Shown in pieces: positions 18,452 through 27,911 of a DNA stretch of 64,000 nucleotides. The DNA lies in NCBI RefSeq assembly GCF_035974275.1, contig NZ_CP142422.1, positions 2,914,001 to 2,978,000 on the forward strand, read 5' to 3'. Below the pieces are notes generated by a model that was not told the origin of the DNA, searched no databases, and saw only the letters and a list, made by a program, of their open reading frames with translations. This DNA comes from Chryseobacterium sp. MYb264 (GTDB lineage: Bacteria > Bacteroidota > Bacteroidia > Flavobacteriales > Weeksellaceae). Made by a program: the position numbers and the translations under genes. The stretch's first letter is position 1. Each line of letters starts with the position of its first letter.

Positions 18452-18481
18452 TTTGTGATTAAAAGAAAACTTTTATATTTG
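18452..18481 (+). promoter_or_regulatory. Promoter of the PUR-domain gene
   Basis: TTTG (18452-18455), an 18-bp spacer, then TATATTTG (18474-18481), 29 bp before the ATG. This is a good match to the Bacteroidota consensus. Confidence 0.65.
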
Positions 18482-18510
18482 TTCTTAACAAGATTAAAAA
18501 ATATCTAACA

Positions 18511-18846
18511 ATGAGTGAATACAAGGAGCGCCATGAAAATGAAATTTTCACAAAGGTGTTAAAAGCAGGGAGAAGAACTTATTTCTTTGATGTGCGCGAG
18601 ACAAAAGCAGGAGATTATTATCTTACGATTACAGAAAGTAAGAAAAATTTCGGAGAGAATGGAGAAGCTACATTCGAGAAACACAAAATTTACCTTTACA
18701 AGGAAGATTTTAAAAGTTTTCAGGAGATGTTTAATGAGTCCACAGATTTCATCATTAACGAGAAGGGTGAGGATGTAATATCAGAAAAACATGACAAAGA
18801 CTTCAAAAGCAAATCTTACACAATAGATTCTGACGACGAAGTTTAA
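18511..18846 (+). CDS. PUR-family DNA/RNA-binding protein (DUF3276)
   Basis: A 111-residue, single-domain protein of the DUF3276/PUR-alpha-like family, related to Borrelia BpuR, which binds single-stranded nucleic acid. The core GRRTYFFDVRETKAGDYYLTITES is the beta sheet, KHKIYLYKEDFKSFQEMF the closing helix, and the acidic C-terminal tail (DSDDEV) is typical. It probably dimerises into a whirly-like fold. It has its own promoter and two hairpins downstream. The cellular role in Bacteroidota is not settled. Confidence 0.85.
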   Translation: MSEYKERHENEIFTKVLKAGRRTYFFDVRETKAGDYYLTITESKKNFGENGEATFEKHKIYLYKEDFKSFQEMFNESTDFIINEKGEDVISEKHDKDFKSKSYTIDSDDEV

Positions 18847-18869
18847 AAAAAGAATAATTCTAAAAACAC

Positions 18870-18897
18870 AAGCATCTGAAAAAGGATGCTTTTTTTA
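18870..18897 (+). terminator. Terminator of the PUR-domain gene
   Basis: The stem AAGCATC/GATGCTT with an 8-nt loop is followed by a T-run. Confidence 0.8.
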
Positions 18898-18923
18898 TAT
18901 TCCTAAAGCAAAAATTCACTTAT

Positions 18924-18957
18924 AAAAAAAGGTACACCGCTAAAGTGTACCTTTTTA
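18924..18957. terminator. Second hairpin, bidirectional shape
   Basis: A 12-bp stem AAAAAGGTACAC/GTGTACCTTTTT with a 7-nt loop lies 27 bp after the first terminator. A-run and T-run flanks allow it to work on either strand. Confidence 0.7.
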
Positions 18958-19029
18958 ATTTTTTAGGAAGGAAGATGGAAGTTTGAGGCAGGAGGTATGG
19001 CCAGATCTTATACCATTTTATCTTTGAAA

Positions 19030-19135
19030 TTCCCTTTACATTATTCAATCCCAGAGGGATTATAACATCATTAAATACTTGTCCATCGGGTTCCACCCGA
19101 CGCTACTGATATTTAACCCCTTCGGGGGTTATTAA
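19030..19135. repeat. Three-hairpin intergenic repeat element
   Basis: Three small palindromes in a row: ATCCCAGAGGGAT (19048-19060), TCGGGTTCCACCCGA (19085-19099) and AACCCCTTCGGGGGTT (19115-19130), each with a short loop and A+T spacers. The set resembles REP-like intergenic sequences common in Bacteroidota genomes. No ORF is visible in 18958-19245; polypurine/polypyrimidine stretches rich in GGAAG/CTTCC flank it. Confidence 0.55.
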
Positions 19136-19245
19136 GGTAAATTCAAAAAGAAAACGTTATTAGTATTTACAATGATACTGCTTCCTTACTCATTGATAAG
19201 CATCTTCAACTTCCTTTCTTCCAGCATCCATCATCCAGTTCAATT

Positions 19246-22200
19246 TCAGACAAATTCTCTCTTAATCTGAGAAAGTATCGTGGGATCCTGTATTTCGTTG
19301 TCTTTGGCCAGTAATAATACTTTAGATAAAACCTCAGCAGATTTAGGATCGTCATCAGCGAAAGGAAGGAACAATCTTCCTCTGTGCTGCGAATGAACAG
19401 GCAAAATAGATAAATATTTCCCCGGAACCTGATGCACTACCGCACTTCCCAAATGAACGCTGTATTCCGCCATTTGGCCTTTTACTAAAACGTGAGAACC
19501 ATCAATTTTAATATTATCAAGCTTAAACAATCTCGCTGTTTCTTTCATTAAGACCGCTCTCATTTCGATGGATGAATGACTCGCTTCCGGATCTACTCCA
19601 CCCACGTGCGCCACAGAAACCACCAGATCAATATCCCTCATTACTTCAGAGAATAATCTAGGATTGATCTCTTCAAAAGGAATATTTTTATAATCTTTCA
19701 ACGAATGGAATTCTATGGTTTCAAGCGTCGGACTTTCCACATCTGCCGGTGAGAACCAATCTGCCATGGCATATAATTTCACCTGGAAACCTTCTTTATG
19801 ATACACTTTTTGCAAGCCTTCTTCATAATCTACTTTCCAGCCTCTTGTTTTCAGCAATGCCAATGCCTGTTTTGGCTGAACCTGATGCCCCGCATACCGT
19901 CTGGAAATCGATTTTTCCTGCAATTCATCCGGGGTCGGAACATACAGTTCTCTGAAGATCTGCTTAAAAGGCTGAATCAGTTTTTCTTTAAAACAATAAT
20001 GCTGGAAATCGCTCCAGACAGAATATTGATGCAAATCGACACAGTGAGCAATTCTTAAGGTATTATTTCCATTTAATTCATGAATTTCACCCTGTGCATC
20101 CACTAAATTACCATCATGGAAAAATCCGATTTTATTGTCATCGGAAATAAATACCAGTTTTTCCAGATGTTTTACGATCACCGGATGTTCAAACAGGTTC
20201 TGGATTTCAGCATACAGAAACTCATCGCCACGAATCATCGCTTCCTCAAGACCTTTTCTGGAACGGCTCCATTGCTCGCGCATAATTTTTCGATTGTTTC
20301 CTAATTCCACAATCGCTTTATCTTTTTTAATTTTTGGAGGAATTGATTTTAGCTGTTTATCATCTCTGAAAACCACCAATCCTGCCTTTCCGTCGTCTTC
20401 GATAATCAAACCAACAGTAACTCCGTCAATCGTTACCTGCGTATCTTTAGACAGTAGATTTTGAATTTGCTTGGTTTCCATTGCCCAAGTCAAACGGATT
20501 GGATCGGGATAACCTGCATTTCGGGCAAGATTTTCCAGTGCCACACGAATCGCCAGGGCTTCACTCGCCTGCTTCATCGAGCCAAATTCTTTACTTTCTT
20601 TTTTGAATTGCTGAATATATTCGTAACGGTTCAGCACATCTTTTTCAGGGTTTGTTTTGCTTAAAGGTACCAAACCGTACACGCGCAGATAATCCTGATC
20701 GCGTTTATCTTTCACTTTTGCCGTCACTTCTTTTATCTTCAGGCTTCCCGTTAAGGTGTCAGAATATAATCTTGCTCTGCGGTGCCCGTTTCCGTCTGAA
20801 ATATATTTAGCCGAATCATACAGCATCTCCCAACGTGCTTTTCCTAATTCTTTATAGGCTTTTGTAAACCATTCTTTATCTACCGCACCATCTTTAAACT
20901 CCTGAACATCTACAGAAGAATATTTAGCCACCTCACTTTCCAACCCGGAATTCTGTGCTTCATAGGTGCCTGTTTTTGTATGAGCGTGCATCCACCAAAT
21001 CGCAGAATCCAATCCTTTCCAGCCTAAATAATTACTGATGAATTTCTGCCATTGTGGAGCATAAACAGCCGCCTGAATCAGACGAAGTTCTGCAATCTTT
21101 TCTTTCTTCACCATTTCGTTGAATGATTCCTGAGTATCTGTTTCGCGAGGATAACAGTTCGATAAAAGATAAGAGAACAGCTTTTGCTTCGTCATGCTTT
21201 CGCTGCTGTAGCTGTAAATATAATTGGCATATAAATTCGCCTTGCCAAAACCTTTTAAAATTTGCACAAAACGTTCCGCACCATAAATCGACTGGAAATC
21301 CTGAACAAAATGAGAAACCGAAGTTCCTGCGTCGCCACGAATTAATTCGATATCTAAAAATTTATTCTGAATTTCCTCAATAATTGGTTTCAGGAAAGGG
21401 AATGTTTCCAAATATTTTTCGTTGTGATGATAGAATTTTGTTGTCGTAAGATCTCTTATTGCCGATTCTGCCGTGAAAATCCCTTCGTATAATTCATCTT
21501 TTGTAATTAAATTCAGTTCATACGCTTTGCAGAATAAATATAGATTCGGAACGGTATATTGTATATTTTCTTCCAATCCGTTGAACTGCATCCATCGGTA
21601 CAGATTCCAGACCTTTACAAATTGTTCATCTGTTAAATTTTTAGTCGGAATCGTTTGTAAAAATATATTGAAAAAGAATTGCTGTTGCCAACCGTTTCCG
21701 TTTCTGCTGTAATAATATTCGTTTTGTTTTGCTTTAAAATTGATAATATCTTCCGGAAGATGGGCAAATAAAGTAGCGCTGGCATCGATCAGGAAATCAT
21801 TCTTGTGTTCAAAAACAAATTTTCCCTGCAGAGATTCTAAAATTCTTTTTACAGGATTATCCCAGTAATAATTACTTTTCAGAGGATTAGGCATGATATC
21901 TTTGTGATAGAAAACATAATTTTCAAGGAAATCCCTGAATTTTTTACGGTCACAGTTATCCACAAATGTTAGTAAAAATAAATCCTGCGGCTGCAATCCC
22001 GATTCTTTATACCATTGTTCCCAAACCTCATGTAAAGGATAATTTTCAAATAATTGCTCGCCTGTAAACCCATCCGTATTTCTTTTGATCGGGCGGAAGC
22101 TGTTGCCTAGTAATTCTTTTGTAAAAGAACCATTCCAGTCTTCTGTTTCGTATTCGAAATCTTTATTTTTAAGGAAAAGATCACTCAGTTTTTTCAGTTC

Positions 22201-24282
22201 ATTTTTAATATGAGCCTGCGATTGTGTAAAACCGTATTTATCACTTTTTGTTGCTTTCGCATAAACAGAATCAGAACCTACTTTGGGCAATTCATACGCT
22301 GATTTTACTGAAGGATTATAGAAACCAAAGCCATTTTCAGCAGAAAGAATTTCTTTATTTTCAGTAGGATTCAGCTGATCCAATAGGCCTTGTTCCCGTT
22401 CAGAAATTTTTGTTCTCTCTGAATATTGTTGAAGCCATTGCCCAATTTGTGTTGAAGCTCTTTTACTTTTTTGAAGCTGAAGCATAATATCCAAAGAAGC
22501 CGTTCTCTGCTCTACATCACCTTTAGTTGTCAGTTCATCCACTAAAGGCGTGACAACCTCATCTTCCTGCTTCATCATCAGCTCAATCAGCTTTTTACGA
22601 AGATTTCCACCTTTTCTTTTAAACAAATCATAGAAAGTCATGGCCTCCTCCTTTGTCAAAGGATTTTGCTGCAAAACGTTGATTCCTGAAGCCACTAAAG
22701 ATTCCCCGCGGTCTTTAACGATTTTAAAGGCAAACTCTTTCTGGAAAGGCGTTACCGCTTTTTTCTTTTTCTCAAAATTGTAGGAATAAGAATAACAGTA
22801 GAAATCGCCCAGAAGGTTTCTCGTTAACTGCTCACGCAAAGCCAGTTCAAACTGATCGAAATACGAAAGCACCAAATCCAGCTTTTCGCTATCCTCGCCT
22901 ACCAAATAAAACATGGAAGCATACAAATCACTCTTTCTGAATACTACATTCTGCCAGGAGAAAACTTTACCTTCAAATTTCTTTTCTTTGACTTCTATTT
23001 TTTGAGTCAGTTCATGCAGTTTTTCAAAGAAATCAGGATAATCGGGATTATTGATATAGAATTTTGATTTTACATTGACGCTCAACAACGAGCTTAAAGC
23101 CTGTCCCGCAAACGCCAACACTTGTAGATCGCCATTCAGAACAGCTTTATAAAAAAGAGGCATCTGGATATAAGGATCTCTGGTTTCTATGGCAAATTTT
23201 ATCGCCAGACATTTCTTTTCTATACTTCCTTTATCCAGCAGATCATGCAGATAAGGAACAGCTTGTTCTACATCCCAAACCCCCTGCACCCAAAGCGCCA
23301 TATAAACTTCGTTATTATTCTTGCTTTTTACCGCTTCTGAAATCTTATCAGGGTTATTGAAATACGTATTGGCCAGCGAAACAATATTTTTCACGACAGA
23401 TTCTTTTTCAGACTCCCAGCCAAGTCCCGTCCATGTTCCGATAGCTCTTACAACGGATGAAAAACGGGTCAGCTTATTTTCTTCGATGACATTTACCATG
23501 TATTGTAAAGCCTGCGTATTTGTTTCATCCAAAGCTTCCAAAATGGTTTGTCTAAGACCTTCCTGACGCTGTGCCGCCAGCAATAGTTTTTCCACAAGCT
23601 CCCAACATTGTTTTTGCTCGCTGTTCAGCAAAGCGTGGATGATATTTCGTGATACTTTTCCTTCAGGATGTTTGTTGAATATAATATCCTCGATCAACTG
23701 ATAAATTTCTTTGTTTCCGGTATCAATCGCTGCAGACCAGATGTAAAACTGACTTGCATTGTTAGAAACCTGCGTATCATAAATAATCTGCTCTTCCAAA
23801 GAAAGTTCGTAAGACTGATGTCCCGAACCATAATTATAAATACTCGGAAGCTCCAGCAACGTTCTTATTAAATTCACCTGATTAAGCAAAGTGAATCTTT
23901 CGTTATTCGGAGCACGGAATGAACGGCGTTCATAGCCTGTCTGATACATTTTGAAAGGCATTTTATTCCATGCATATTTCACCAAATCGGCTTTATCTCC
24001 GAAGAAATAAACCAATAATTCGTAATAGTCTTTATCTTCCCAGATATTACTTTTGATAAGCTCTTTAATTTTGTCGGCTTGTGAAGAGCCAAGGGTAATT
24101 TCTTCGTAATAATCATTCTTACCAAGAAGGAGCAATCCTAATTCTGCAACTTCTTTTTTCAGTTTTGATTTTGAAAAGAGTTTTGAGATCAACCCTTTTT
24201 CTGCCTGCTCTTTCAGGTCTTTTTTCAGATTCTTGTGGTAATCGACAATTTTCTTCGATTTTAGTTTTTCACTGATTTCCAT
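19246..24282 (-). CDS. Giant DUF4132 (MolR/YehI-like) protein, 1678 residues
   Basis: The N-terminal ~700 residues look like an alpha-solenoid of HEAT-like helical pairs (e.g. LEALDETNTQALQYMVNVIEE), after a basic coil at 1-60. The C-terminal third carries the DUF4132 pattern: RDQDYLRVYGLVPLS, LTWAMETKQ, LRIAHCVDLHQYSVWSDFQ followed by QPFKQIFRELYVPT. It ends in a conserved module with DLVVSVAHVGGVDPEASHS and SIEMRAVLMKET (about 1560-1600). No signal, membrane helix, P-loop or known nuclease motif is seen. E. coli relatives (YehI, MolR) have no firm function. The 144-residue gene 135 bp upstream probably shares its transcript. Confidence 0.8.
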   Translation of the reverse strand: MEISEKLKSKKIVDYHKNLKKDLKEQAEKGLISKLFSKSKLKKEVAELGLLLLGKNDYYEEITLGSSQADKIKELIKSNIWEDKDYYELLVYFFGDKADLVKYAWNKMPFKMYQTGYERRSFRAPNNERFTLLNQVNLIRTLLELPSIYNYGSGHQSYELSLEEQIIYDTQVSNNASQFYIWSAAIDTGNKEIYQLIEDIIFNKHPEGKVSRNIIHALLNSEQKQCWELVEKLLLAAQRQEGLRQTILEALDETNTQALQYMVNVIEENKLTRFSSVVRAIGTWTGLGWESEKESVVKNIVSLANTYFNNPDKISEAVKSKNNNEVYMALWVQGVWDVEQAVPYLHDLLDKGSIEKKCLAIKFAIETRDPYIQMPLFYKAVLNGDLQVLAFAGQALSSLLSVNVKSKFYINNPDYPDFFEKLHELTQKIEVKEKKFEGKVFSWQNVVFRKSDLYASMFYLVGEDSEKLDLVLSYFDQFELALREQLTRNLLGDFYCYSYSYNFEKKKKAVTPFQKEFAFKIVKDRGESLVASGINVLQQNPLTKEEAMTFYDLFKRKGGNLRKKLIELMMKQEDEVVTPLVDELTTKGDVEQRTASLDIMLQLQKSKRASTQIGQWLQQYSERTKISEREQGLLDQLNPTENKEILSAENGFGFYNPSVKSAYELPKVGSDSVYAKATKSDKYGFTQSQAHIKNELKKLSDLFLKNKDFEYETEDWNGSFTKELLGNSFRPIKRNTDGFTGEQLFENYPLHEVWEQWYKESGLQPQDLFLLTFVDNCDRKKFRDFLENYVFYHKDIMPNPLKSNYYWDNPVKRILESLQGKFVFEHKNDFLIDASATLFAHLPEDIINFKAKQNEYYYSRNGNGWQQQFFFNIFLQTIPTKNLTDEQFVKVWNLYRWMQFNGLEENIQYTVPNLYLFCKAYELNLITKDELYEGIFTAESAIRDLTTTKFYHHNEKYLETFPFLKPIIEEIQNKFLDIELIRGDAGTSVSHFVQDFQSIYGAERFVQILKGFGKANLYANYIYSYSSESMTKQKLFSYLLSNCYPRETDTQESFNEMVKKEKIAELRLIQAAVYAPQWQKFISNYLGWKGLDSAIWWMHAHTKTGTYEAQNSGLESEVAKYSSVDVQEFKDGAVDKEWFTKAYKELGKARWEMLYDSAKYISDGNGHRRARLYSDTLTGSLKIKEVTAKVKDKRDQDYLRVYGLVPLSKTNPEKDVLNRYEYIQQFKKESKEFGSMKQASEALAIRVALENLARNAGYPDPIRLTWAMETKQIQNLLSKDTQVTIDGVTVGLIIEDDGKAGLVVFRDDKQLKSIPPKIKKDKAIVELGNNRKIMREQWSRSRKGLEEAMIRGDEFLYAEIQNLFEHPVIVKHLEKLVFISDDNKIGFFHDGNLVDAQGEIHELNGNNTLRIAHCVDLHQYSVWSDFQHYCFKEKLIQPFKQIFRELYVPTPDELQEKSISRRYAGHQVQPKQALALLKTRGWKVDYEEGLQKVYHKEGFQVKLYAMADWFSPADVESPTLETIEFHSLKDYKNIPFEEINPRLFSEVMRDIDLVVSVAHVGGVDPEASHSSIEMRAVLMKETARLFKLDNIKIDGSHVLVKGQMAEYSVHLGSAVVHQVPGKYLSILPVHSQHRGRLFLPFADDDPKSAEVLSKVLLLAKDNEIQDPTILSQIKREFV

Positions 24283-24417
24283 TGTTAGTGTGATTTAGTA
24301 TGATTTGACTATTTTTTTGGTTGGAAGATGAGTGATAGAAGCTGCAAGTAATAAGAGCCATCCCAGCAATAGCGTTACAAAACTTCCAGCTTCCAGCCTC
24401 TAGCTTCCCTTCCTAAT

Positions 24418-24852
24418 TTACCAATAGCTTCCTGCCAGAAATGTAAGTCGGATGAAGGTAAAAGTATGTTGTAAACTCAGATCGATTGTGTGGGAAAGAT
24501 TTTCAAGTTGCTCGTCATTATAAAAAACGGCAAACATTCCGTCTTCAAAAGCCTGAATAGCATTTTCCTGAGCCTTTTCAAGATTGGCTCTCTTTTCGTT
24601 GTAAATACTTCCGAAACCTACTTTTCCGGTATCGGTTAAAATGTTTAGATAATTATCCTGTGGAATTTTAGTATAATCTTCATCTTCCAATTCAAAAGAT
24701 TTTGCATTAAATGCGTCTACCTGTTGTTGAACAACCAATTTTAAAAGATGTTCTAATGAAATGGTATTTTCATGATGAGCAATATTGAGAATTTGCTCTG
24801 AAAGAACAGGATGTTTCCTGCCGAGTTGCTTTACAGTAACCTTTATTTCCAT
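24418..24852 (-). CDS. Unrecognised 144-residue partner of the DUF4132 protein
   Basis: A soluble protein opening with a ubiquitin-like strand (MEIKVTVKQLGRKH). Helices (ISLEHLLKLVVQQQVDAFNAK), a QDNYLNILTDTGKVGFGS strand region and a long helix (ANLEKAQENAIQAFEDGMFAVFYND) follow. It ends in a conserved-looking hydrophobic FIRLTFLAGSYW. I know no family for it. It lies directly upstream of and in the same direction as the DUF4132 gene, and its 5' side faces 2 kb of gene-free repeats, so it should be the first gene of a two-gene operon. A binding or regulatory partner role is inferred only from position. Confidence 0.65.
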   Translation of the reverse strand: MEIKVTVKQLGRKHPVLSEQILNIAHHENTISLEHLLKLVVQQQVDAFNAKSFELEDEDYTKIPQDNYLNILTDTGKVGFGSIYNEKRANLEKAQENAIQAFEDGMFAVFYNDEQLENLSHTIDLSLQHTFTFIRLTFLAGSYW

Positions 24853-25600
24853 ATTTTGAGATTGTGATTTTAAAAATAGGGAAATATTTTTTGCTACCTC
24901 ATTGTATATTTTTCACGTATTTTTAATCATAAACGAAATTCCTAGCCCCGATTGCAGTGAAAATCCTTTTTTGAAAAAAAAGATTGTAACGAAAAGCGGG
25001 AAATAGCTTCAAAAATAGAATATCGAGAAAAATAATGATTTTCGTCAAGTTTAATTTGTTCTAAATGATACGGAAAAATTTCAAGGCAAAAGTTTTATTT
25101 TCCGCTGATTCCACGGATTTTTGCAGATGATCGGTTGATTTTGGAGCCACGAATTAACGAATATTAATAAATTTTGCTGAATTCCCAAATTCCGTCTACT
25201 AATAAAGAGTAAACCAATATTTTAGATCGTTAATTTTAATCGAACTCAGTTTTTTAATGAAGTGACTCTTTTTTAACGCAAAGATTTATTTTTTGGAGTA
25301 TATAAAGGAGCAAAGAGGAATCAACGAGTTGATTTAATGAAGCTATTTTTATGCTTCGCGAAGCATTTATTTGTATTTTTTGATTTCTAAATATTTAGGA
25401 TTTGAAAAATAAATCTCTGCTTTTAACCTTAATTCGATTAATATCATATGCTATAAATCAATAGGGACTGGCTGAAGCCAGTCTTAGAAAGATGAGGTAT
25501 CTGAGGCTTTAGCCAAAACTTATTATCAATTTAGACTTAAAACCCCATTTTATTGGATCAGTTTCAAAACTTGGGGAGAAATTGTTTAGATGTATTTTTT

Positions 25601-25930
25601 GCCACGAATGCACGAATATTTTTATTTCCCACAGATCACAGATGCTGCTGTCTCCGTTGGCTTTTCGCAAAGTCGCAAAGATATTTTTTAATGCTTTATG
25701 TTTTTAAGGCGCAAGGATTTTATCTTTGATAAAATGGAGGGATGCATATTATGGCCACGAATGCACGAATTTTTTATTTCCAAAAGATCGCGCAGATTTT
25801 TACAGATGTTGCTCTCCTTGTTGGTTTTTCGCAAAGGCGCAAAGATATTTTTTAATGCTTTATGTTTTTAAGACGCAAGGATTTTATCTTTGATAAAATG
25901 GAGGGCTGCATATTGTGGCCACAAATGCAC
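25601..25930 (+). repeat. Tandem repeat A, units of about 153 and 164 bp
   Basis: Units start with GCCACGAATGCACGAAT at 25601, 25754 and (GCCACAAATGCACGAAT) 25918. Each of the first two continues through a TTTTCGCAAAG(T/G)CGCAAAG phrase, then ATATTTTTTAATGCTTTATG, and GCAAGGATTTTATCTTTG. The third is only the beginning of a unit. Confidence 0.8.
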
Positions 25931-25962
25931 GAATTTTATTTCCCGCAGATCACAGGTTTTCC

Positions 25963-26191
25963 ACAGATAAATCGTTGATTTTCTTTGTTTAACCTTTGTG
26001 GTCTTTTATAGGGAGAACAGTCTGGTGAGATTTAAAACGGGAGTTGTCAAAAAACTAGGGGTGGCTTTGTGTTCAATATGTAAAGTATAAGGAAAAGAAT
26101 CTGCATCATTTGCAAAATCTGCGAGAGCAAAAAATTTCACCTTACATAATCTAAACTTTTTTGCCTAGTCCCCAACTTTTGTATTTGATCC
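25963..26191 (+). repeat. Dispersed repeat B, copy 1
   Basis: The segment begins ACAGATAAATCGTTGATTTT and ends at CCCCAACTTTTGTATTTGAT. It matches 26535-26765 almost base by base, including AAAACGGGAGTTGTCAA and GAATCTGCATCATTTGCAAA. Confidence 0.8.
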
Positions 26192-26450
26192 AAAAAACTT
26201 CAGAATGCAACTCAGAGGAGTCAAAGATAGAAACTTCTTTATATTCAGATTAACCAAACTTTTTGCTTAGCCCCAACTTTTGCGCCTGATTCATTTTATT
26301 TAAATTTTACCATCGGGCGTAATGTCAGCGCTCATCTTCGGTATTTAAAAATCCGTGGAAAATAAAAATCAGATTCTTATTTTTACATTTAAAATGATCT
26401 CAACTTTTTACCAAATCCCCAATTTTTGTGTTTGATCGGATCAGTATTAA

Positions 26451-26765
26451 AATTTGGGGAGAAATTGTTTAGATGTATTTTTTTTGCCACGAATACACCA
26501 ATATTTTTATTTCCCAAAGATAGCATAGATTTTCACAGATGATATCGTTGATTTTCTTTGCTTAACCTTCCGGGTCTTTTATGTGTAGAACGGCTTGGTG
26601 ATACTTAAAACGGGAGTTGTCAAGAAACTTGGGCTGGCTTCGTGTTCAATATGTAAAGTGTAAGGAAAAGAATCTGCATCATTCGCAAAATCTGCGAGAG
26701 CAAAAAATTTCATCTTACATGATCTAAACTTTTTTGCTTAGTCCCCAACTTTTGCGCTTGATCCG
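26451..26765 (+). repeat. Dispersed repeat B, copy 2, with its left flank
   Basis: 26451-26517 repeats 25566-25632 (GGGGAGAAATTGTTTAGATG, then the GCCACGAAT phrase) and 26535-26765 repeats copy 1 of B. The tandem A units present in the first copy are missing between the two parts, so the second copy is the same block minus about 330 bp. Confidence 0.8.
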
Positions 26766-26902
26766 TTTGATCCTCCATTTGTTTTCGGATGGATCACAGC
26801 ACTCACGTCCCAAATAGTAAAGTTAAATGGAAATTTTTGATAAAAGTTGTTAGAAAATTATGAAATAAGAATACGAAATAATTTCTCAGATAGGCATAAA
26901 AT

Positions 26903-26934
26903 AAAAAAGTACACTTTATAAAAAGTGTACTTTT
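26903..26934 (-). terminator. Terminator after tRNA-His
   Basis: A 12-bp stem AAAAGTACACTT with a 6-nt loop and T-run on the reverse strand, a few bases past the tRNA 3' end. Confidence 0.8.
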
Positions 26935-26938
26935 CTTG

Positions 26939-27013
<75 letters not shown>

Positions 27014-27048
27014 GTTTTGTGAGTGCAAATATAGAGAAGATTTTTTAA

Positions 27049-27768
27049 TTACCAAACTATTCCATCAAAATTTTTCAAAGAAATTAACTTTTCAGACGTA
27101 AACCCCTCAGCATAAGTCACTCCCGATAACCGCCCTAAATCCTGCGCTCGGTACGTTAAGCTCTCATAAAAGTCTTTTGACGTAATTGGCGTTTCCGGTT
27201 CCTTAGAAGTTGGGTCATAAAACTGAGTTTTGAAAGCCATGCACGCTTCAATTTTTTTATCCAAGTGATTTGAGATGTCGATTACGAATTCTGGTTTGAT
27301 ATCTTTCCACTGAATATAATGGAAAATATGCTTCGGTCTCCACACTTCCTGATTTTCTCCGTCTAAAACCGTTTCAATCTTTCTCAGTCCGGATAAAAAG
27401 CACGCATCCGACACTAATTTCGCTCCTTTTGCATGATCTGGATGCCTATCATCAATTGCATTCGCTAAGACGATTTCTGGCCTATATTTACGGACCATTT
27501 TTACGATCCTCATTTGATATTCTTCTGAGTTTTCCAAAAAGCCATCCTTCATCGCCAAATTCTCTCTGGCAGCCACTCCTAAGATCTTTGCAGAATCTGC
27601 AGCTTCTAGTCTTCTGGTTTCATCTGTACCTCTGGTTCCCAATTCTCCCCTTGTAAGATCTACAATGGCGCAAATCTTTCCTTCTGAAACTAATTTCGCA
27701 ATTGTTCCTCCGCATCCTAATTCCACATCATCCGGATGAGCACCGAAAGCGAGTATATCTGTTTTCAT
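27049..27768 (-). CDS. bshB1: Bacillithiol biosynthesis deacetylase BshB1
   Basis: BshB1 is a zinc hydrolase that deacetylates GlcNAc-malate to GlcN-malate in the pathway of the thiol bacillithiol. The start at 27768 is chosen because family members begin MKTDILAFGAHPDDVELGCG, whose His-Pro-Asp-Asp binds zinc. A further ATG upstream would add 13 unlike residues. The DLTRGELGTRGT segment and the DDRHPDHAKGA motif with the other metal and catalytic residues are present. The 239-residue length is normal. Partners bshA and bshC are not in this window. It has its own promoter. Confidence 0.95.
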   Translation of the reverse strand: MKTDILAFGAHPDDVELGCGGTIAKLVSEGKICAIVDLTRGELGTRGTDETRRLEAADSAKILGVAARENLAMKDGFLENSEEYQMRIVKMVRKYRPEIVLANAIDDRHPDHAKGAKLVSDACFLSGLRKIETVLDGENQEVWRPKHIFHYIQWKDIKPEFVIDISNHLDKKIEACMAFKTQFYDPTSKEPETPITSKDFYESLTYRAQDLGRLSGVTYAEGFTSEKLISLKNFDGIVW

Positions 27769-27834
27769 TTTTCTTTTATTCTTTAATTTGTAAGACAGAA
27801 CGTCCAAGAATTATTCTTAAAACATTCGTACTTT

Positions 27835-27867
27835 CAAATATAGTCATTAAAACAAAAACTCCCCAAA
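27835..27867 (-). promoter_or_regulatory. Promoter of bshB1
   Basis: On the reverse strand, TTTG (27864-27867), 21 bp, then TATATTTG (27835-27842). It overlaps the terminator of the upstream TPR gene. Confidence 0.55.
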
Positions 27868-27888
27868 CATTACGAATGGGAAGTTTTT
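27853..27888 (-). terminator. Terminator of the TPR gene
   Basis: An imperfect stem AAAAACTTCCCA/TTGGGGAGTTTTT with a 10-nt loop, followed by a T-rich run. Confidence 0.65.
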
Positions 27889-27911
27889 ATATCTATAATT
27901 TAAATTTTAAA

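Larger units (their letters stand above)
24853..26902. other. Gene-free region of about 2 kb
   Basis: No ORF with coding character is visible on either strand. The sequence is built of degenerate repeated phrases (GCCACGAATGCACGAAT, CGCAAAGGCGCAAAGAT, CACAGATCACAGAT, CCCCAACTTTTG), plus a palindrome GACTGGCTGAAGCCAGTC at 25465-25482. The first ~600 bp hold milder versions of the same phrases. No transposase remnant was recognised. Confidence 0.7.

Noticed and set aside
18587..18778. 63-codon alternative frame in the PUR-domain gene
   Set aside because: It is wholly inside the DUF3276 frame, which is a clear family match.
25601..25930. Tandem repeats as a possible CRISPR array
   Set aside because: Units are about 153-164 bp, diverged, and have no unique spacers of regular length; no cas genes are present.
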